A program made the position numbers and the translations under genes. A model generated the notes under the pieces. It was given only the letters and a program-made list of their open reading frames with translations. It ran no database searches and was not told the DNA's origin. Source: Rhizobium grahamii (GTDB lineage Bacteria > Pseudomonadota > Alphaproteobacteria > Rhizobiales > Rhizobiaceae). From it: a DNA stretch of 64,000 bases. Below, piece by piece: positions 54,548-64,000 of the stretch (position 1 is the first letter of the stretch; the number at the start of each line of letters is the position of its first letter). The stretch lies in assembly GCF_009498215.1 (NCBI RefSeq), contig NZ_CP043498.1, forward strand, positions 992,001 through 1,056,000, given 5' to 3'.

Positions 54548-54953
54548 TTTTCCGCCAATTCTGGTCGTATCGTCCGCAGATAAACCTTGTCGAAGTATTT
54601 GCAGCACACGTGGTCAGAAGCGCCCCCGCGTCCGGTGAATCGGACGCATGGGTGGCACTCACCATCAGCAGGTTGAGTTTACCGCAAACTTGCACCAAGC
54701 ACACTATACTAAGGTATCGCCTCTGATCCCTGAGGCTAGAGCTTCGGACGAGCGACACCATGGTGCAATGGAGGCGTCCAGGGCGGGTGACAACAGTCAG
54801 CTAACCCGAATGTTGAGCGCCTGAAAGGTGGTCAGATTTTCTTCGCAGTACACTTGCGTTTTTGAAGTCATCCCCCAAGTTGAAGAGCTCTACCTGGGAG
54901 AGTGTTTATGTCGCCTTTGGGTGCTCCTGGGCAACATTGGTGCGCGCGTTACA
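54548..54953. other. Gene-free stretch upstream of the MFS gene
   Basis: It should hold the promoter of the MFS-kinase unit, which reads leftward. Plus-strand frames here lack ribosome sites and homology. Nothing else is recognised until the hairpin that ends nrdJ. Confidence 0.5.
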
Positions 54954-54980
54954 TTGATCCGCCACTTCCTGGCGGATCAA
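54954..54980 (-). terminator. Perfect hairpin downstream of nrdJ
   Basis: TTGATCCGCCA and TGGCGGATCAA form an 11-pair stem with a five-base loop, 20 bases past the nrdJ stop. No clear U run follows. Confidence 0.6.
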
Positions 54981-54999
54981 TCAACACCGTCAGTCCCGA

Positions 55000-57900
55000 T
55001 CAGCTGCAGCCGCTCGTCGCGCCGCATGTGTCGCACTTCTCGCAGGTGCCGTTGCGCACCATCGTGAAGTTCTGGCATTCGGAGCAAATGTTGCCGGTGT
55101 AGCCCTGCATGATAGACCGGGCGCGGCGCTCGGATTCGATCTTCTTGGCTTCCGTCTTGGCCGATGCGGCGTCAGCCGCGGCCTTGTCGGAGAACAGAGC
55201 CGTTGCCTGCTGCTGCACTTCGGTCGTGACCTCTTCGATCACCTCCTCGGCGATCTCCTCAGCCAGTTCCTTGGCGCGCTCCTCGTAATCGCGCTTGAAG
55301 GCGACGATTTCGGAGGTCGAGATGGCGGTCGTCGGCTCGATCTTGCGGGCGGCAGCGCCTGCGAAGGACGTTACCGTCGCACCGGTCGAGCCACGGGCAG
55401 GGGCGGCTGTTGCCGAGCCCTTGGGTTCTCCGGACGCCTGTCGTTCGTTGCCGGAGACCAGCGTCGGCTTGTAGCCGCGCGTCCAGCCTGTCGACAGCAG
55501 GTTTGTCTTGCCTTCCTGGATGCCCTTGCCGAGTGCCGTGTTCGAGAAGTCCGACGTATCGACATGCGCGAGATCGTGACGGCCGAGGTAGGAGACGGCC
55601 AGTTCGCGGAACACGTAGTCGAGGATCGACGTGGCGTTCTTGATCGCATCGTTGCCGATGACCATGCCTGCTGGTTCGAACTTGGTGAAGGTGAAGGCCT
55701 CCACATATTCTTCGAGCGGCACGCCGTACTGCAGGCCGAGCGAGATCGCGATGGCGAAGTTGTTCATCATCGCACGGAAGGCCGCACCTTCCTTGTGCAT
55801 GTCGATGAAGATCTCGCCGAGGCGGCCGTCGCCGAATTCGCCGGTGCGCAGGTAGACCTTGTGTCCGCCGACGGCGGCCTTCTGGGTGTAGCCCTGGCGG
55901 CGGTTCGGCAGCTTCTCGCGTTCGCGGGTGACGCGCTCGACCACGCGCTCGATGATCTTCTCGGTGATGGTGACGGCTTGGGCGGCGACCGGCTGCTGCA
56001 GCAGATCCTCCAGCGCGTCCTCATCGCTTTCGTCTTCGATCAGCGAGGCGTTCAGCGGCTGCGACAGCTTGGAGCCGTCGCGATAGAGCGCGTTTGCCTT
56101 CAGGCCGAGCTTCCAGGAGAGCATGTAGGCGCTCTTGCAATCGTCGACCGTCGCGTCGTTCGGCATGTTGATCGTCTTGGAGATCGCACCCGAGATGAAC
56201 GGCTGGGCGGCGGCCATCATGCGGATGTGGCTGTCGACCGAGAGATAACGCTTGCCGATCTTGCCGCATGGGTTGGCGCAATCGAAGACGGCGAGATGTT
56301 CGTTCTTGAGGAACGGCGCGCCTTCCAGCGTCATCGCGCCGCAGACGTGAACGTTGGCAGCCTCGATGTCCTTCTTCGAGAAGCCGATGTGCTCGAGCAG
56401 GTTGAAGCCCATGTCGCCGAGCTGTTCGTCTGTAACCTTCAGCGTGCCCTTCAGGAAGTCGGCGCCGAGCGTCCACTGGTTGAAGACGAACTTGACGTCG
56501 AAGGCCTGCTTCAGCGCGCCGTTCAGTGCCTCGATCTTCTCGTCCGTGAAGCCCTTGGCCTTCAGCGAGCCGGGGTTGATCGCCGGCGCCTGGTTCAGGT
56601 TGCCGTGGCCGACAGCGTAGGCTTCGATCTCGGCGATCTGGCTTTCGGAGTAGCCGAGCGTACGCAGCGCTTCCGGAACGGCGCGGTTGATGATCTTGAA
56701 GTAGCCGCCACCGGCGAGCTTCTTGAACTTCACCAGCGCGAAGTCGGGTTCGATGCCGGTCGTGTCGCAGTCCATGACGAGACCGATCGTGCCGGTCGGC
56801 GCAATCACGGTTGCCTGGGCGTTGCGGTAGCCGTGCTTTTCGCCGAGCTCGAGAGCCTTGTCCCAGGCGCTCTTGGCGTGTGCCGCCAGATCCTGGTCCG
56901 GGTTTTCGGAGTGGATCAGCGCGACCGGGTTGATCGACAGGCCTTCATAGCCCGTGGTCTCGCCGTAAGCGGCGCGGCGATGGTTGCGGATGACCCGCAG
57001 CATGGCTTCGCGGTTCGGCTTGAACATCGGGAAAGGTCCGAGTTCAGAGGAAATCTCGGCCGAGGTGGCGTAGGAAATGCCGGTCATGATCGCGGTCAGC
57101 GAGCCTGCGATGGCACGCGCCTCGTCGCTGTCATAGGGAATGCCCGACGACATCAGGAGACCGCCAATGTTGGCGTAGCCGAGGCCGATCGTGCGGTATT
57201 CGTAGGAGCGCTCGGCGATCTGCTTCGACGGGAACTGCGCCATCATGACGGAGATTTCGAGAACGACCGTCCACAGACGAACGGCATGTTCGTAATCGGC
57301 GATATCGATGCGCTTGGTTGCGGCGTCCTTGAACTGGATGAGGTTCAGCGAGGCAAGGTTGCAGGCCGTGTCGTCGAGGAACATGTATTCCGAGCACGGG
57401 TTGGAGGCACGGATCGAGCCTGCAGCCGGGCTGGTGTGCCAGTCGTTCATCGTCGTGTTGAAGTGCAGGCCCGGATCGGCCGAGGCCCATGCGGCGTAGG
57501 AGATCGATTCCCACAGGTCGCGCGCCTTCAGCGTCTTCATGACCTTGCCGTCCTTGCGGGCGGTCAGGTTCCAGTCGCCGTCGTTTTCGACAGCGCGCAG
57601 GAAGTCGTCCTTGATCGAGACCGAGTTGTTGGAGTTCTGGCCGGAGACTGTCAGGTAGGCTTCCGAATCCCAGTCGGTGTCGTAGGTCTTGAACTCGAGG
57701 TCCTTGTAGCCCTGCTTGGCGAACTGGATGACGCGGCCGATATAGTTTTCCGGAACCTGGTCCTTCTTGGCAGCGCGGATTTCGCGCTTCAGGGCAGGGT
57801 TCTTGTTCGCGTCGAAGCAATCGCCATTGTCAGCTTCGCAGTTGACGCAGGCCTTCATGATCGCCTTGAGATGCTTGGCGACGACCTTGGAGCCGGTGAC

Positions 57901-58821
57901 GAGAGCAGCAACCTTCTGCTCTTCCTTCACCTTCCAGTTGATGTATTCCTCGATATCCGGGTGGTCGATGTCGACAACCACCATCTTCGCCGCACGGCGC
58001 GTGGTGCCGCCCGACTTGATCGCGCCGGCTGCGCGGTCACCAATCTTCAGGAAGCTCATCAGGCCGGACGAGCGACCGCCGCCGGAAAGCTTTTCGCCTT
58101 CGCCACGCAGGTAGGAGAAGTTCGAGCCGGTACCGGAGCCGTACTTGAACAGGCGTGCTTCGCGGACCCACAGGTCCATGATGCCGCCTTCGTTGACGAG
58201 GTCGTCTTCAACGGACTGGATGAAGCAGGCATGCGGCTGCGGATGCTCGTAGGCCGACTTCGACTTCACCAGCTTGCCGGTGAAGGGGTCGACATAGAAG
58301 TGGCCCTGGCCGGGGCCGTCGATGCCGTAGGCCCAGTGCATGCCGGTGTTGAACCACTGCGGCGAGTTCGGGGCAACGCGCTGTGTGGCAAGCATGTAGG
58401 CAAGTTCGTCGCGGAAAGCAGAGGCATCTTCCTCGGACGAGAAATAGCCGCCCTTCCAGCCCCAGTAGGTCCAGGTGCCGGCAAGACGGTCGAAGACCTG
58501 GCGCGCATCGGTTTCCGAACCGTACTGCTGGTCCTTCGGGAGTTCCTTCAGGGCAGCCTCATCGGCAACCGAGCGCCACAGGAAGGAGGGAACGTCATTT
58601 TCCTCGACCTTCTTCAGGCGAGCAGGGACACCGGCCTTACGGAAATACTTCTGCGCCAGAATGTCGGCGGCAACCTGCGAAAACTGCGCGGGAACGTCGA
58701 TGTTCTCGAGGCGGAATACGATCGAACCATCCGGGTTCTTGATCTCGCTGGTCGCCTTGCGGAATTCGATAGCCGCGTAAGCGCCCTGATCTGCCTTCGT
58801 AAAACGGCGTTCTATGCGCAT
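55000..58821 (-). CDS. nrdJ: Vitamin B12-dependent ribonucleotide reductase (class II)
   Basis: Reduces ribonucleotides to deoxyribonucleotides with adenosylcobalamin, so works with or without oxygen. The 1273-residue protein is the long NrdJ type. Visible motifs include the catalytic-core cysteine segment [40 protein letters not shown] and [15 protein letters not shown]. The C-terminal region carries a four-cysteine cluster ([19 protein letters not shown]) and the terminal [11 protein letters not shown] whose cysteines would reduce the active site. The promoter region has paired NrdR boxes; no cobalamin riboswitch is visible. Confidence 0.97.
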   Translation of the reverse strand: MRIERRFTKADQGAYAAIEFRKATSEIKNPDGSIVFRLENIDVPAQFSQVAADILAQKYFRKAGVPARLKKVEENDVPSFLWRSVADEAALKELPKDQQYGSETDARQVFDRLAGTWTYWGWKGGYFSSEEDASAFRDELAYMLATQRVAPNSPQWFNTGMHWAYGIDGPGQGHFYVDPFTGKLVKSKSAYEHPQPHACFIQSVEDDLVNEGGIMDLWVREARLFKYGSGTGSNFSYLRGEGEKLSGGGRSSGLMSFLKIGDRAAGAIKSGGTTRRAAKMVVVDIDHPDIEEYINWKVKEEQKVAALVTGSKVVAKHLKAIMKACVNCEADNGDCFDANKNPALKREIRAAKKDQVPENYIGRVIQFAKQGYKDLEFKTYDTDWDSEAYLTVSGQNSNNSVSIKDDFLRAVENDGDWNLTARKDGKVMKTLKARDLWESISYAAWASADPGLHFNTTMNDWHTSPAAGSIRASNPCSEYMFLDDTACNLASLNLIQFKDAATKRIDIADYEHAVRLWTVVLEISVMMAQFPSKQIAERSYEYRTIGLGYANIGGLLMSSGIPYDSDEARAIAGSLTAIMTGISYATSAEISSELGPFPMFKPNREAMLRVIRNHRRAAYGETTGYEGLSINPVALIHSENPDQDLAAHAKSAWDKALELGEKHGYRNAQATVIAPTGTIGLVMDCDTTGIEPDFALVKFKKLAGGGYFKIINRAVPEALRTLGYSESQIAEIEAYAVGHGNLNQAPAINPGSLKAKGFTDEKIEALNGALKQAFDVKFVFNQWTLGADFLKGTLKVTDEQLGDMGFNLLEHIGFSKKDIEAANVHVCGAMTLEGAPFLKNEHLAVFDCANPCGKIGKRYLSVDSHIRMMAAAQPFISGAISKTINMPNDATVDDCKSAYMLSWKLGLKANALYRDGSKLSQPLNASLIEDESDEDALEDLLQQPVAAQAVTITEKIIERVVERVTREREKLPNRRQGYTQKAAVGGHKVYLRTGEFGDGRLGEIFIDMHKEGAAFRAMMNNFAIAISLGLQYGVPLEEYVEAFTFTKFEPAGMVIGNDAIKNATSILDYVFRELAVSYLGRHDLAHVDTSDFSNTALGKGIQEGKTNLLSTGWTRGYKPTLVSGNERQASGEPKGSATAAPARGSTGATVTSFAGAAARKIEPTTAISTSEIVAFKRDYEERAKELAEEIAEEVIEEVTTEVQQQATALFSDKAAADAASAKTEAKKIESERRARSIMQGYTGNICSECQNFTMVRNGTCEKCDTCGATSGCS

Positions 58822-58953
58822 TTTGCCTTAACCTCTAGCTTGCGCGCCCCGTCCCCGTTGACCAGGCGCAAGTTTCCACCTCCGGCGACGCCGAAAGAAG
58901 CGCAGCCAGTTCTCGTTTCCGTACCGTCACAGGAGTGTCATCCGGAGATGCTC

Positions 58954-59000
58954 TTCCTGTATATTGTGGTGATGGTGGCTGCAAACACTAAATATAGTAT
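58954..59000 (-). promoter_or_regulatory. Paired NrdR boxes in the nrdJ promoter
   Basis: ACACTAAATATAGTAT (58985-59000) is close to the NrdR consensus acaCwAtATaTwGtgt. A second weaker box, CCACAATATACAGGAA on the minus strand (58954-58969), has its centre 31 bases away, three helical turns, which is the usual spacing of NrdR box pairs. NrdR represses ribonucleotide reductase genes when dATP is high. Confidence 0.75.
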
Positions 59001-59407
59001 TAACAGCTTATTATCGCCAGCCCCCTGATGTCGTTTTTCGAGGGCCGAAAATCGCGCAGAATCCCCTCTGGGCGGCGATCCGTGAAAGGATGCAACACCC
59101 TGATTCTGCGTTCGATTTTCGATGAGAACCGGCCTCGTTAATTCCGGTCCAGCTGCCGCCGCAACATCGGAGTTTCATTAACTTGAAAGAGGGCGATTCC
59201 GTCAAGGGGTGGTTTTTAACGAAGTGTTCACCACAAGATATTGTGGATCGCCCTGTGGAGACTGGGGAAAAGAAAGTCACGCTTGTATTTCAATGGCTTG
59301 TCGTCAAGACTGCATCGGAAATCCGAGAAAATGACAAAATTGCGTCAAACCGCAGATTTGCTGATGGCATTTCCACTGCAAATCGGCATAGCGATTCGTT
59401 TCGGAAA
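59001..59407. other. Gene-free stretch between nrdJ and a periplasmic gene
   Basis: Apart from the remaining nrdJ promoter and the palindrome near 59231, no gene, RNA or repeat is recognised. Confidence 0.5.
59231..59246. repeat. Palindrome CCACAAGATATTGTGG
   Basis: A near-perfect 16-base palindrome (CCACAA...TTGTGG) about 230 bases upstream of the paired NrdR boxes. It also matches the NrdR consensus at most core positions, but has no partner box at helical spacing. Confidence 0.4.
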
Positions 59408-59989
59408 TTACAGCGCGTCGATGGCAATTGTGACCGTCGCGATGCCGATCGCCCGGCCGATCTCGTCGTGGATCACGAAGCTCGCCTGCGTCTCCAGAAG
59501 CTGGGTGGTATCGTCCCGTTCGGCGCGATCGATGAATGTCGTGTCGGTACCTTTGGCAAAGGTTTTCAAGAACTTGTCTTCATCGCCCTGCCAGTAGTCG
59601 GTTGTCGGGACACTCTGGCCGACGTTCAAGCCATGCCGGTCGGTGACAAAAATCTCGACAATCGCGCCCTGCGAATCATCCTGCTTGGATTTGAGATAGC
59701 GCGATACCGGCTTTTCTAAGAGCCGCTTCACCATTTGCCATTCGCCGTTTTGGATTTCCGACCGGTAGGTATTGTCCAGCACCCGGACATCCATCTCGCT
59801 GATATCGCCGAACTTGGCGTTCTGGTCTTCGATCGCCTTGCGCACGAGAGGAACGAGAATGACCGGCTTGACGCGCTTCTCGACGAACTCGCGCACGACC
59901 GAAACATAGGCGGGCTCCGCAGCCACGGGCAAGCCGTGCAGACAGAGCCCCAGAGCGGCAACGAAGCCGACCAATCGCCAACGCATCAT
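59408..59989 (-). CDS. Putative periplasmic PDC/Cache-like protein
   Basis: A 193-residue exported protein with a signal peptide (to about residue 24) and one soluble domain. Segments such as RVLDNTYRSEIQNGEW, IVEIFVTDRHGLNVGQSVPT, TDYWQGDEDKF and a late IGRAIGIATVTIAI recall the single PDC/Cache sensory fold, where a ligand-binding pocket has the DxxG...DYWxGDE pattern. No transmembrane anchor or signalling domain is attached, so it may be a free binding protein. Family membership is a judgement from the pattern. Confidence 0.75.
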   Translation of the reverse strand: MMRWRLVGFVAALGLCLHGLPVAAEPAYVSVVREFVEKRVKPVILVPLVRKAIEDQNAKFGDISEMDVRVLDNTYRSEIQNGEWQMVKRLLEKPVSRYLKSKQDDSQGAIVEIFVTDRHGLNVGQSVPTTDYWQGDEDKFLKTFAKGTDTTFIDRAERDDTTQLLETQASFVIHDEIGRAIGIATVTIAIDAL

Positions 59990-60165
59990 ATTTGTTTCAG
60001 CATCGCGCTAGCGACTGTGCCCCCTGGAGAGCGCCGTTGCTCTCCGTCCGTGTGCGTTATGATAAAGCCAGCAGGGGATGGAGCACAGTCAAAATCGCGA
60101 TGTTGGTAAACAAAGATTGGAACAATTTAGGGTTGTTCTCTCTGTTTTCGTGCGTTTGCGGCGTA

Positions 60166-60663
60166 TTATCCGCGCGCGCCCTTGGAGATCGGCTCCTGGT
60201 AGGTGAAGCCCATGTCCCAGGGGAAGTAGATCCAGGTATCCTGGCTGACCTCGGTAACGAAGGTATCGATCGTCGGAACGCCCTGCGGCTTTGCGTAGAC
60301 ACAGCCGAAATGTGCCTTCGGCAGCATGGCGCGCACTTCCGAAGCCGTCTTGCCGGTGTCCGTCAGGTCGTCGACGACAAGAACGCCTTCGCCGCCATTG
60401 GCGAGCAGTTCCGGCGCGATCCCCTTCAAGAGCATCATGTCGCCCTGGTTCACGTAGTCGTGGTAGGAGGCGACGCAAACCGTCTCGATGAGGCGGATGT
60501 TCAGTTCGCGCGAAATGATGGCCGCAGGCACGAGCCCGCCGCGCGTGATGCAGACGATCGCCTTGAATTCGCGGTTGAGCCCGGCAAGGCGCCATGCAAG
60601 CGCGCGAGCGTCGCGATGGAACTGGTCCCAGGATACGGGAAAGGCTTTATCGGGAAGGGACAT
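60166..60663 (-). CDS. gpt: Xanthine phosphoribosyltransferase
   Basis: Purine salvage: makes XMP (and GMP) from xanthine (guanine) and PRPP. The 165-residue protein resembles E. coli Gpt: [33 protein letters not shown], the PRPP-binding [19 protein letters not shown] and IYFPWDMGF. The ATG six codons into the open frame is preferred because GGAG lies 8 bases before it. Confidence 0.94.
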   Translation of the reverse strand: MSLPDKAFPVSWDQFHRDARALAWRLAGLNREFKAIVCITRGGLVPAAIISRELNIRLIETVCVASYHDYVNQGDMMLLKGIAPELLANGGEGVLVVDDLTDTGKTASEVRAMLPKAHFGCVYAKPQGVPTIDTFVTEVSQDTWIYFPWDMGFTYQEPISKGARG

Positions 60664-60847
60664 GAGCGTGCTCCGAGGCATGAAATGATGAGCGCCTGAG
60701 ATCGGCGACCGACGCTCTTGGCTGCGTCATTCGGTCAAACGCAAATCGCGCAGTCGAAACTGCGCGATGGAACCGAAGCCGGAGCTATCGTCGGTCGTGG
60801 CAATTAGCGGAATTTGGCTGCAAAAGGCAAGCCCTTCGCGGCGTCTA

Positions 60848-61690
60848 TCATCGTGACAGCAATGTCAGTGCCGTCATCGACTGCAGCAACGTGCGCGTCG
60901 TTCCGCCAAAAATCATCTGCCAAAGCCGTGAATGCGTGTAGGCACCCATGACCAGAAGATCGATGCTGCTGTCGGAAAGCCTGTTCTCGATGACGGTGGC
61001 GGCGTGCTTGTCGGTGCTGGTCGCGGTGGACAGCGTTACCCTGACGCCGTGGCGCGCGAGCGTTGCGGCGATATCGGCTCCGGCGACTGCCGCCGACTGC
61101 AGGGCATTGTCGACCGGATCGACGGATAGAACCTCTACTTCATCGGCGGCCTTGAGGAAGGGCAGGGCATCGAACGCAGCGCGCGCCGCTTCCTTCGAGC
61201 CGTTCCAGGCAATGAGAACGCGCTTGATCGGCTTGGGTTGGCGTATGATGAACGGGATCATCAGCACCGGCCTACCGCTTTCCAGCAGAAAGCTGTCCAC
61301 GTCGACATGACTGTCTGACGGCTTTGAAGGATCCGCCTGTGAGGCGATGATGAGATCGGCGCTGTGAGCGCTTTCGATAAGCGGCCCGATTCCATATCCG
61401 GTGGAGGAGGCGTAGCTGCGCCATTCGAAGGACACGCCCGTCGATTGCGCCTTCTGCTGCACGATGCGTTCGATGTTGACCGTTTCGGCGTGCGCCATGT
61501 CCTGGAGAGCCTGCACAGCCACCGGATCGGGGATCTCCATAGGCGCGACTAGCGGCACGACAGCCACCGTTTCGGCGTGCAAACCTATGACATGCGCGTT
61601 GTTTTCTGCCGCGATCGCAAAGGCGAAATCGGCAACGGCTGTGCAATTGTCGGCCGTATCGAGAATGGCAAGGATCGTTTTGTAGGACAT
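60848..61690 (-). CDS. Universal stress protein, tandem UspA domains
   Basis: A 280-residue cytoplasmic protein with two UspA-like domains. The first begins YKTILAILDTADNCTAVADF; the second begins near residue 150 (IKRVLIAWNGSKEAARAAFD). The C-terminal domain has DLLVMGAYTHSRLWQMIFGG then TTRTLLQ, matching the nucleotide-binding GxG/A-type loop. Such tandem proteins are often induced by stress or low oxygen; there is no direct evidence for that here. AGGAGA precedes the ATG. Confidence 0.92.
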   Translation of the reverse strand: MSYKTILAILDTADNCTAVADFAFAIAAENNAHVIGLHAETVAVVPLVAPMEIPDPVAVQALQDMAHAETVNIERIVQQKAQSTGVSFEWRSYASSTGYGIGPLIESAHSADLIIASQADPSKPSDSHVDVDSFLLESGRPVLMIPFIIRQPKPIKRVLIAWNGSKEAARAAFDALPFLKAADEVEVLSVDPVDNALQSAAVAGADIAATLARHGVRVTLSTATSTDKHAATVIENRLSDSSIDLLVMGAYTHSRLWQMIFGGTTRTLLQSMTALTLLSR

Positions 61691-61787
61691 CAGGTTCTCC
61701 TGCGCGAAAAGGTCTTTGTGCAATCAATGCGTCTTGAAGGTGATCGTTTCCTTGACTTAAATCATGTGGGGCCGATCGGCTGTAAAT

Positions 61788-62561
61788 CTACGCCTCGGCC
61801 GAATGGTTTTCTTGAATTTCCTTCGCTTTCTGGATCGCGTCGATCATTGCCCGGACGTCGGCGCCCGCAGCGTCGATGACATCCTGTGCACGGCCGCGAA
61901 CGACGATCTCTGTCGAAAACTTCTGGCCGACATAGCGCGGATAGGACCCGATGCTGGTCTCGGGATGGGCTTTCTGAATTGCCGCGAGCGGCGTGCCGAT
62001 GTCGCCTTCGCCGAAGGGGCAGGATATGGCGAGAGACAGAACCGGCGTTCCTGTTCGCAAGGTGGGGATAACCGCGTCGACCATAGCCTGAAAGACCTGT
62101 GGCACGCCTGCCATGACATGGACATTGCCGATGACAAAGCCCGGCGCGGTGGAAACCGGATTGGGAATGTGGTGGGCTCCGACGGGCATCCGCGCCATGC
62201 GCTTGCGTGCCTCGGTAAACTCCAGTTCGCGGCGCTTGTACATGTCACCGAGCAGTGCCATCGCCTTGTCGTCGTAGTCGCAGGCGACGCCGAATGCCTT
62301 CGAAACCGCGTCAGCCGTGATGTCGTCATGCGTCGGTCCGATCCCGCCCGACGTAAAGACATAATCGTACTTCGCGCGGAGCGCGTTGAGCGCCTCGACG
62401 ATTGCATCCTCCTCGTCGCCGACGATACGGACCTCTTTCAGGTCGATTCCCGCCAGAAGCAGCATATCCGCCAGGTGGCCAATATTCTTGTCCTTGGTGC
62501 GGCCGGAAAGGAGCTCATCGCCGATGGCGAGCATGGCGGCCGTTACAATTTCCTGTGTCAT
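61788..62561 (-). CDS. CinA N-terminal-like molybdopterin-binding protein
   Basis: A 257-residue protein matching only the N-terminal (COG1058, MoCF-biosynthesis) domain of CinA: AAMLAIGDELLSGRTKDKN, DYVFTSGGIGPTHDDITADA, and FVIGNVHVMAGVPQVFQAM. The C-terminal nicotinamide-nucleotide amidohydrolase domain is absent, and alphaproteobacteria often encode that part separately. It probably acts in nucleotide repair or cofactor handling. It is divergent from wrbA. Confidence 0.92.
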   Translation of the reverse strand: MTQEIVTAAMLAIGDELLSGRTKDKNIGHLADMLLLAGIDLKEVRIVGDEEDAIVEALNALRAKYDYVFTSGGIGPTHDDITADAVSKAFGVACDYDDKAMALLGDMYKRRELEFTEARKRMARMPVGAHHIPNPVSTAPGFVIGNVHVMAGVPQVFQAMVDAVIPTLRTGTPVLSLAISCPFGEGDIGTPLAAIQKAHPETSIGSYPRYVGQKFSTEIVVRGRAQDVIDAAGADVRAMIDAIQKAKEIQENHSAEA

Positions 62562-62854
62562 GAAAAGGTCTCGTATTCGATGCGTTGTTATGAACTTATA
62601 GCAAATAGGCGGTACAGGAAGCCTTTGTGTTTTTTCGCGAAAATGTGAATGCAAGCCTGATGTCGTCCACTATGATTGAACACTGAGTTTCCCCGCCTGT
62701 GGCTGGCGGTCCAAGGAGGGCCGCGTTAGCTATTGCCTCGAACGCAGCAAGGCGTTGTGAGGCATCGTCTATGATCCAACAGTTTATCAAACGGGTACTT
62801 TTCGGCGCGCCTGATCCGGCGCCGTCGGTACCGCCAAAGAAGGAAATTGCGAAA

Positions 62855-63451
62855 ATGGCTAAGGTTCTGGTTCTTTACTATTCGTCCTACGGTCACATCG
62901 AGACGATGGCCTATGCGGTTGCCGAAGGTGCGAAGTCCGCTGGCGCTGATGTCACCGTCAAGCGCGTGCCCGAACTCGTTCCCGAAGAAGTCGCCAAGGC
63001 ATCCCATTTCAAGATGGACCAGGCCGCTCCGGTCGCGACGCCGGACGAACTTGCCGACTATGACGCGATCATCGTTGGCGCCGGCACCCGCTTCGGCACC
63101 GTCGCTTCGCAGATGCGCAATTTCTGGGACCAGACGGGCGGCCTGTGGTTCAACGGCAAGCTCGTCGGCAAGGTCGGCTCGGCCTTCACGTCCTCGGCCA
63201 CGCAGCATGGCGGCCAGGAATCCACCATCCTCGGCTTCATCCCGACCTTCCTGCATCAGGGCATGGTCGTCGTCGGTCTGCCCTACGCCTTCCAGGGGCA
63301 GATGGGAACGGAAGAAGTAAAGGGCGGCTCGCCCTACGGCGCGTCCACGATCACGAACGGCGACGGTTCCCGCCAGCCCTCCGCTATCGAGCTGGAAGCA
63401 GCAAAATATCAGGGCGCACACGTCGCGAAGATCGCGGCAAAGCTCGCCTAA
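62855..63451 (+). CDS. wrbA: NAD(P)H:quinone oxidoreductase WrbA
   Basis: FMN-dependent two-electron quinone reductase, type IV. The 198-residue protein has the flavodoxin-like opening [59 protein letters not shown] and [18 protein letters not shown]. The frame is open upstream to an ATG at 62771 with GAGG in front, adding [16 protein letters not shown] and more; the internal ATG is chosen because it starts the conserved fold. A terminator follows. Confidence 0.95.
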   Translation: MAKVLVLYYSSYGHIETMAYAVAEGAKSAGADVTVKRVPELVPEEVAKASHFKMDQAAPVATPDELADYDAIIVGAGTRFGTVASQMRNFWDQTGGLWFNGKLVGKVGSAFTSSATQHGGQESTILGFIPTFLHQGMVVVGLPYAFQGQMGTEEVKGGSPYGASTITNGDGSRQPSAIELEAAKYQGAHVAKIAAKLA

Positions 63452-63472
63452 CAGCGACCCTGTTCACAATGG

Positions 63473-63503
63473 AAAGCGCGTCCAACATCGGGCGCGCTTT
63501 TTT
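63473..63503 (+). terminator. Rho-independent terminator of wrbA
   Basis: AAAGCGCG pairs with CGCGCTTT around a 12-base loop, with the T run TTTTTT at the end, 21 bases past the stop. Confidence 0.75.
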
Positions 63504-63535
63504 ATGAAGTGCAAGAAAGCTGATAGGCCTTGGCG

Positions 63536-63673
63536 CTATCCATACAACTCATGCAGTTTTGCGGTGTATAAGAGAAGTGTCGCGCCGACGACCGCTGCGG
63601 CAATCAGAAATGTCGTGCCTGCTCGAAATAGCTTCAGGCGCCGTGTCCGAGCGCCATCCCAATCGTAAACCAT
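63536..63673 (-). CDS. Small membrane protein (45 residues)
   Basis: A short frame starting MVYDWDGARTRRLKLFRAGT with one membrane segment (FLIAAAVVGATLLLY) and ending AKLHELYG. A strong ribosome site (GGGAG and AAGG) precedes the ATG. The basic N-terminus predicts a cytoplasmic N-end. It is convergent with wrbA and lies between wrbA's terminator and tRNA-Leu. No family is recognised. Confidence 0.65.
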   Translation of the reverse strand: MVYDWDGARTRRLKLFRAGTTFLIAAAVVGATLLLYTAKLHELYG

Positions 63674-63832
63674 CGCCTTACTCCCACAAGACAAGCTTAC
63701 AAACTACACGCTATCGCCGCATTTCCCTCGCGGGCGCATAGAAACACATTCTAACGTAGTGATAAAGCGTCTTGTGATGGAGGCCGATCCGGCGGGTGTT
63801 TCGGATCGATTGCAGCGCATGGATTTGGATCC

Positions 63833-63918
63833 TGGTGCGGGCGGCGGGGATCGAACCCGCACAGCCAAAGGCCGAGAGATTTTAAGTCTCTTGCGTCTAC
63901 CAGTTTCGCCACGCCCGC
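63833..63918 (-). tRNA. tRNA-Leu (anticodon UAA)
   Basis: The minus strand folds as a class II tRNA: acceptor arms GCGGGCG and CGCCCGC, anticodon stem AGAGA/TCTCT around loop CTTAAAA (anticodon TAA), a long variable arm (CGGCCTTTGGCTG) and the T arm GCGGGTTCGATCCCCGC. The 3' CCA is encoded. Confidence 0.97.
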
Positions 63919-64000
63919 GTGGCCTTCTCCTTCAACGACTAACGCGATTCAGTCAAGTGTGTCGGAGGCAAGCACCGGCCGGCGTGTGCGGCCTTCTGCG

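Noticed and set aside
55564..59028. 1154-codon open frame on the plus strand opposite nrdJ
   Set aside because: It is the GC-bias shadow of nrdJ: no homology, no ribosome site, and low-complexity Asp/Arg/Val/Leu-rich translation.
59011..59280. 89-codon minus-strand frame upstream of nrdJ
   Set aside because: It covers the promoter region with the palindrome, has no good ribosome site and no recognisable pattern.
58822..59400. Cobalamin riboswitch upstream of nrdJ
   Set aside because: Looked for the B12-box and its conserved core on the minus strand; none is visible.
1..64000. CRISPR arrays, insertion sequences, integrases, prophage
   Set aside because: No spaced direct repeats, transposase or integrase genes were seen; the low-GC pair at 33-34 kb has no recombinase or flanking direct repeat that I could detect.

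Overview
The window is chromosomal DNA of a Rhizobiaceae-type alphaproteobacterium (Rhizobium, Ensifer or Agrobacterium-like). Supporting points are the divK-pleD pair, a short second FtsZ (FtsZ2), an NDUFA12 homologue, a B12-dependent ribonucleotide reductase (NrdJ), a GatCAB amidotransferase, the short form of ProRS, and many small Rhizobiales families (DUF3572, DUF2155, DUF983, DUF1294). Coding DNA is GC-rich. The genus is an inference from gene content. No rRNA, insertion sequence, prophage or CRISPR array was seen. One tRNA, tRNA-Leu(UAA), lies near the right edge.

Layout. 1-4.5 kb: proS (5' end cut), lolC-lolD, a DUF5680-like gene, a secreted FG-GAP-like protein and a 28-residue membrane microprotein. 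4.6-13.7 kb: dnaE, an L,D-transpeptidase, dinB with an N-terminal zinc ribbon, a HAD-like gene coupled to a DUF3572 gene, then divK-pleD (cell polarity and c-di-GMP). 13.7-14.4 kb: a gene-free stretch ending in a strongly structured candidate small RNA with its own terminator. 14.4-26 kb, nearly all minus strand: rpmG, an MFS transporter, DUF983, rnr, topA, dprA, plsY, and overlapping pyrB and pyrC; this PyrC has lost most metal ligands and looks like a structural pseudo-dihydroorotase. 26-33 kb: aidB, a GNAT, a TetR regulator, two small membrane proteins, ruvX, a UPF0173 hydrolase, gatC and gatA.

33.1-36.1 kb is the accessory stretch. Between gatA and gatB sits a low-GC two-gene module: a Panacea/SocA-domain antitoxin and a 231-residue partner ending in a possible sliding-clamp-binding motif (DLPLF). 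It is followed by a YjhX/TopAI-like toxin homologue, a GNAT and a DUF1294 protein. gatB then carries a one-base frameshift in a G run. 37.7-46 kb: two more GNATs, NDUFA12, DUF2155, aat, accC-accB, aroQ, a DsbA-like oxidoreductase, an aminotransferase and a ketopantoate reductase-like gene. 46-50.7 kb: ftsZ2 among small orphan genes, one of which looks like a remnant of a phage AP2/HNH-type protein. 50.9-54.5 kb: an orphan PAS-PAS-GAF-PAS histidine kinase translationally coupled to an MFS transporter. 55-64 kb: nrdJ under a promoter with paired NrdR boxes, a periplasmic protein, gpt, a tandem Usp protein, a CinA-N-like protein, wrbA, a 45-residue membrane protein and tRNA-Leu.

Most of the window is core housekeeping: translation, replication and repair, envelope export, pyrimidine and fatty-acid precursors. 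The most promising less-described items are the SocAB-like module inserted in the gat locus, the structured RNA downstream of pleD, the pseudo-dihydroorotase, the kinase-transporter pair and several overlooked microproteins.
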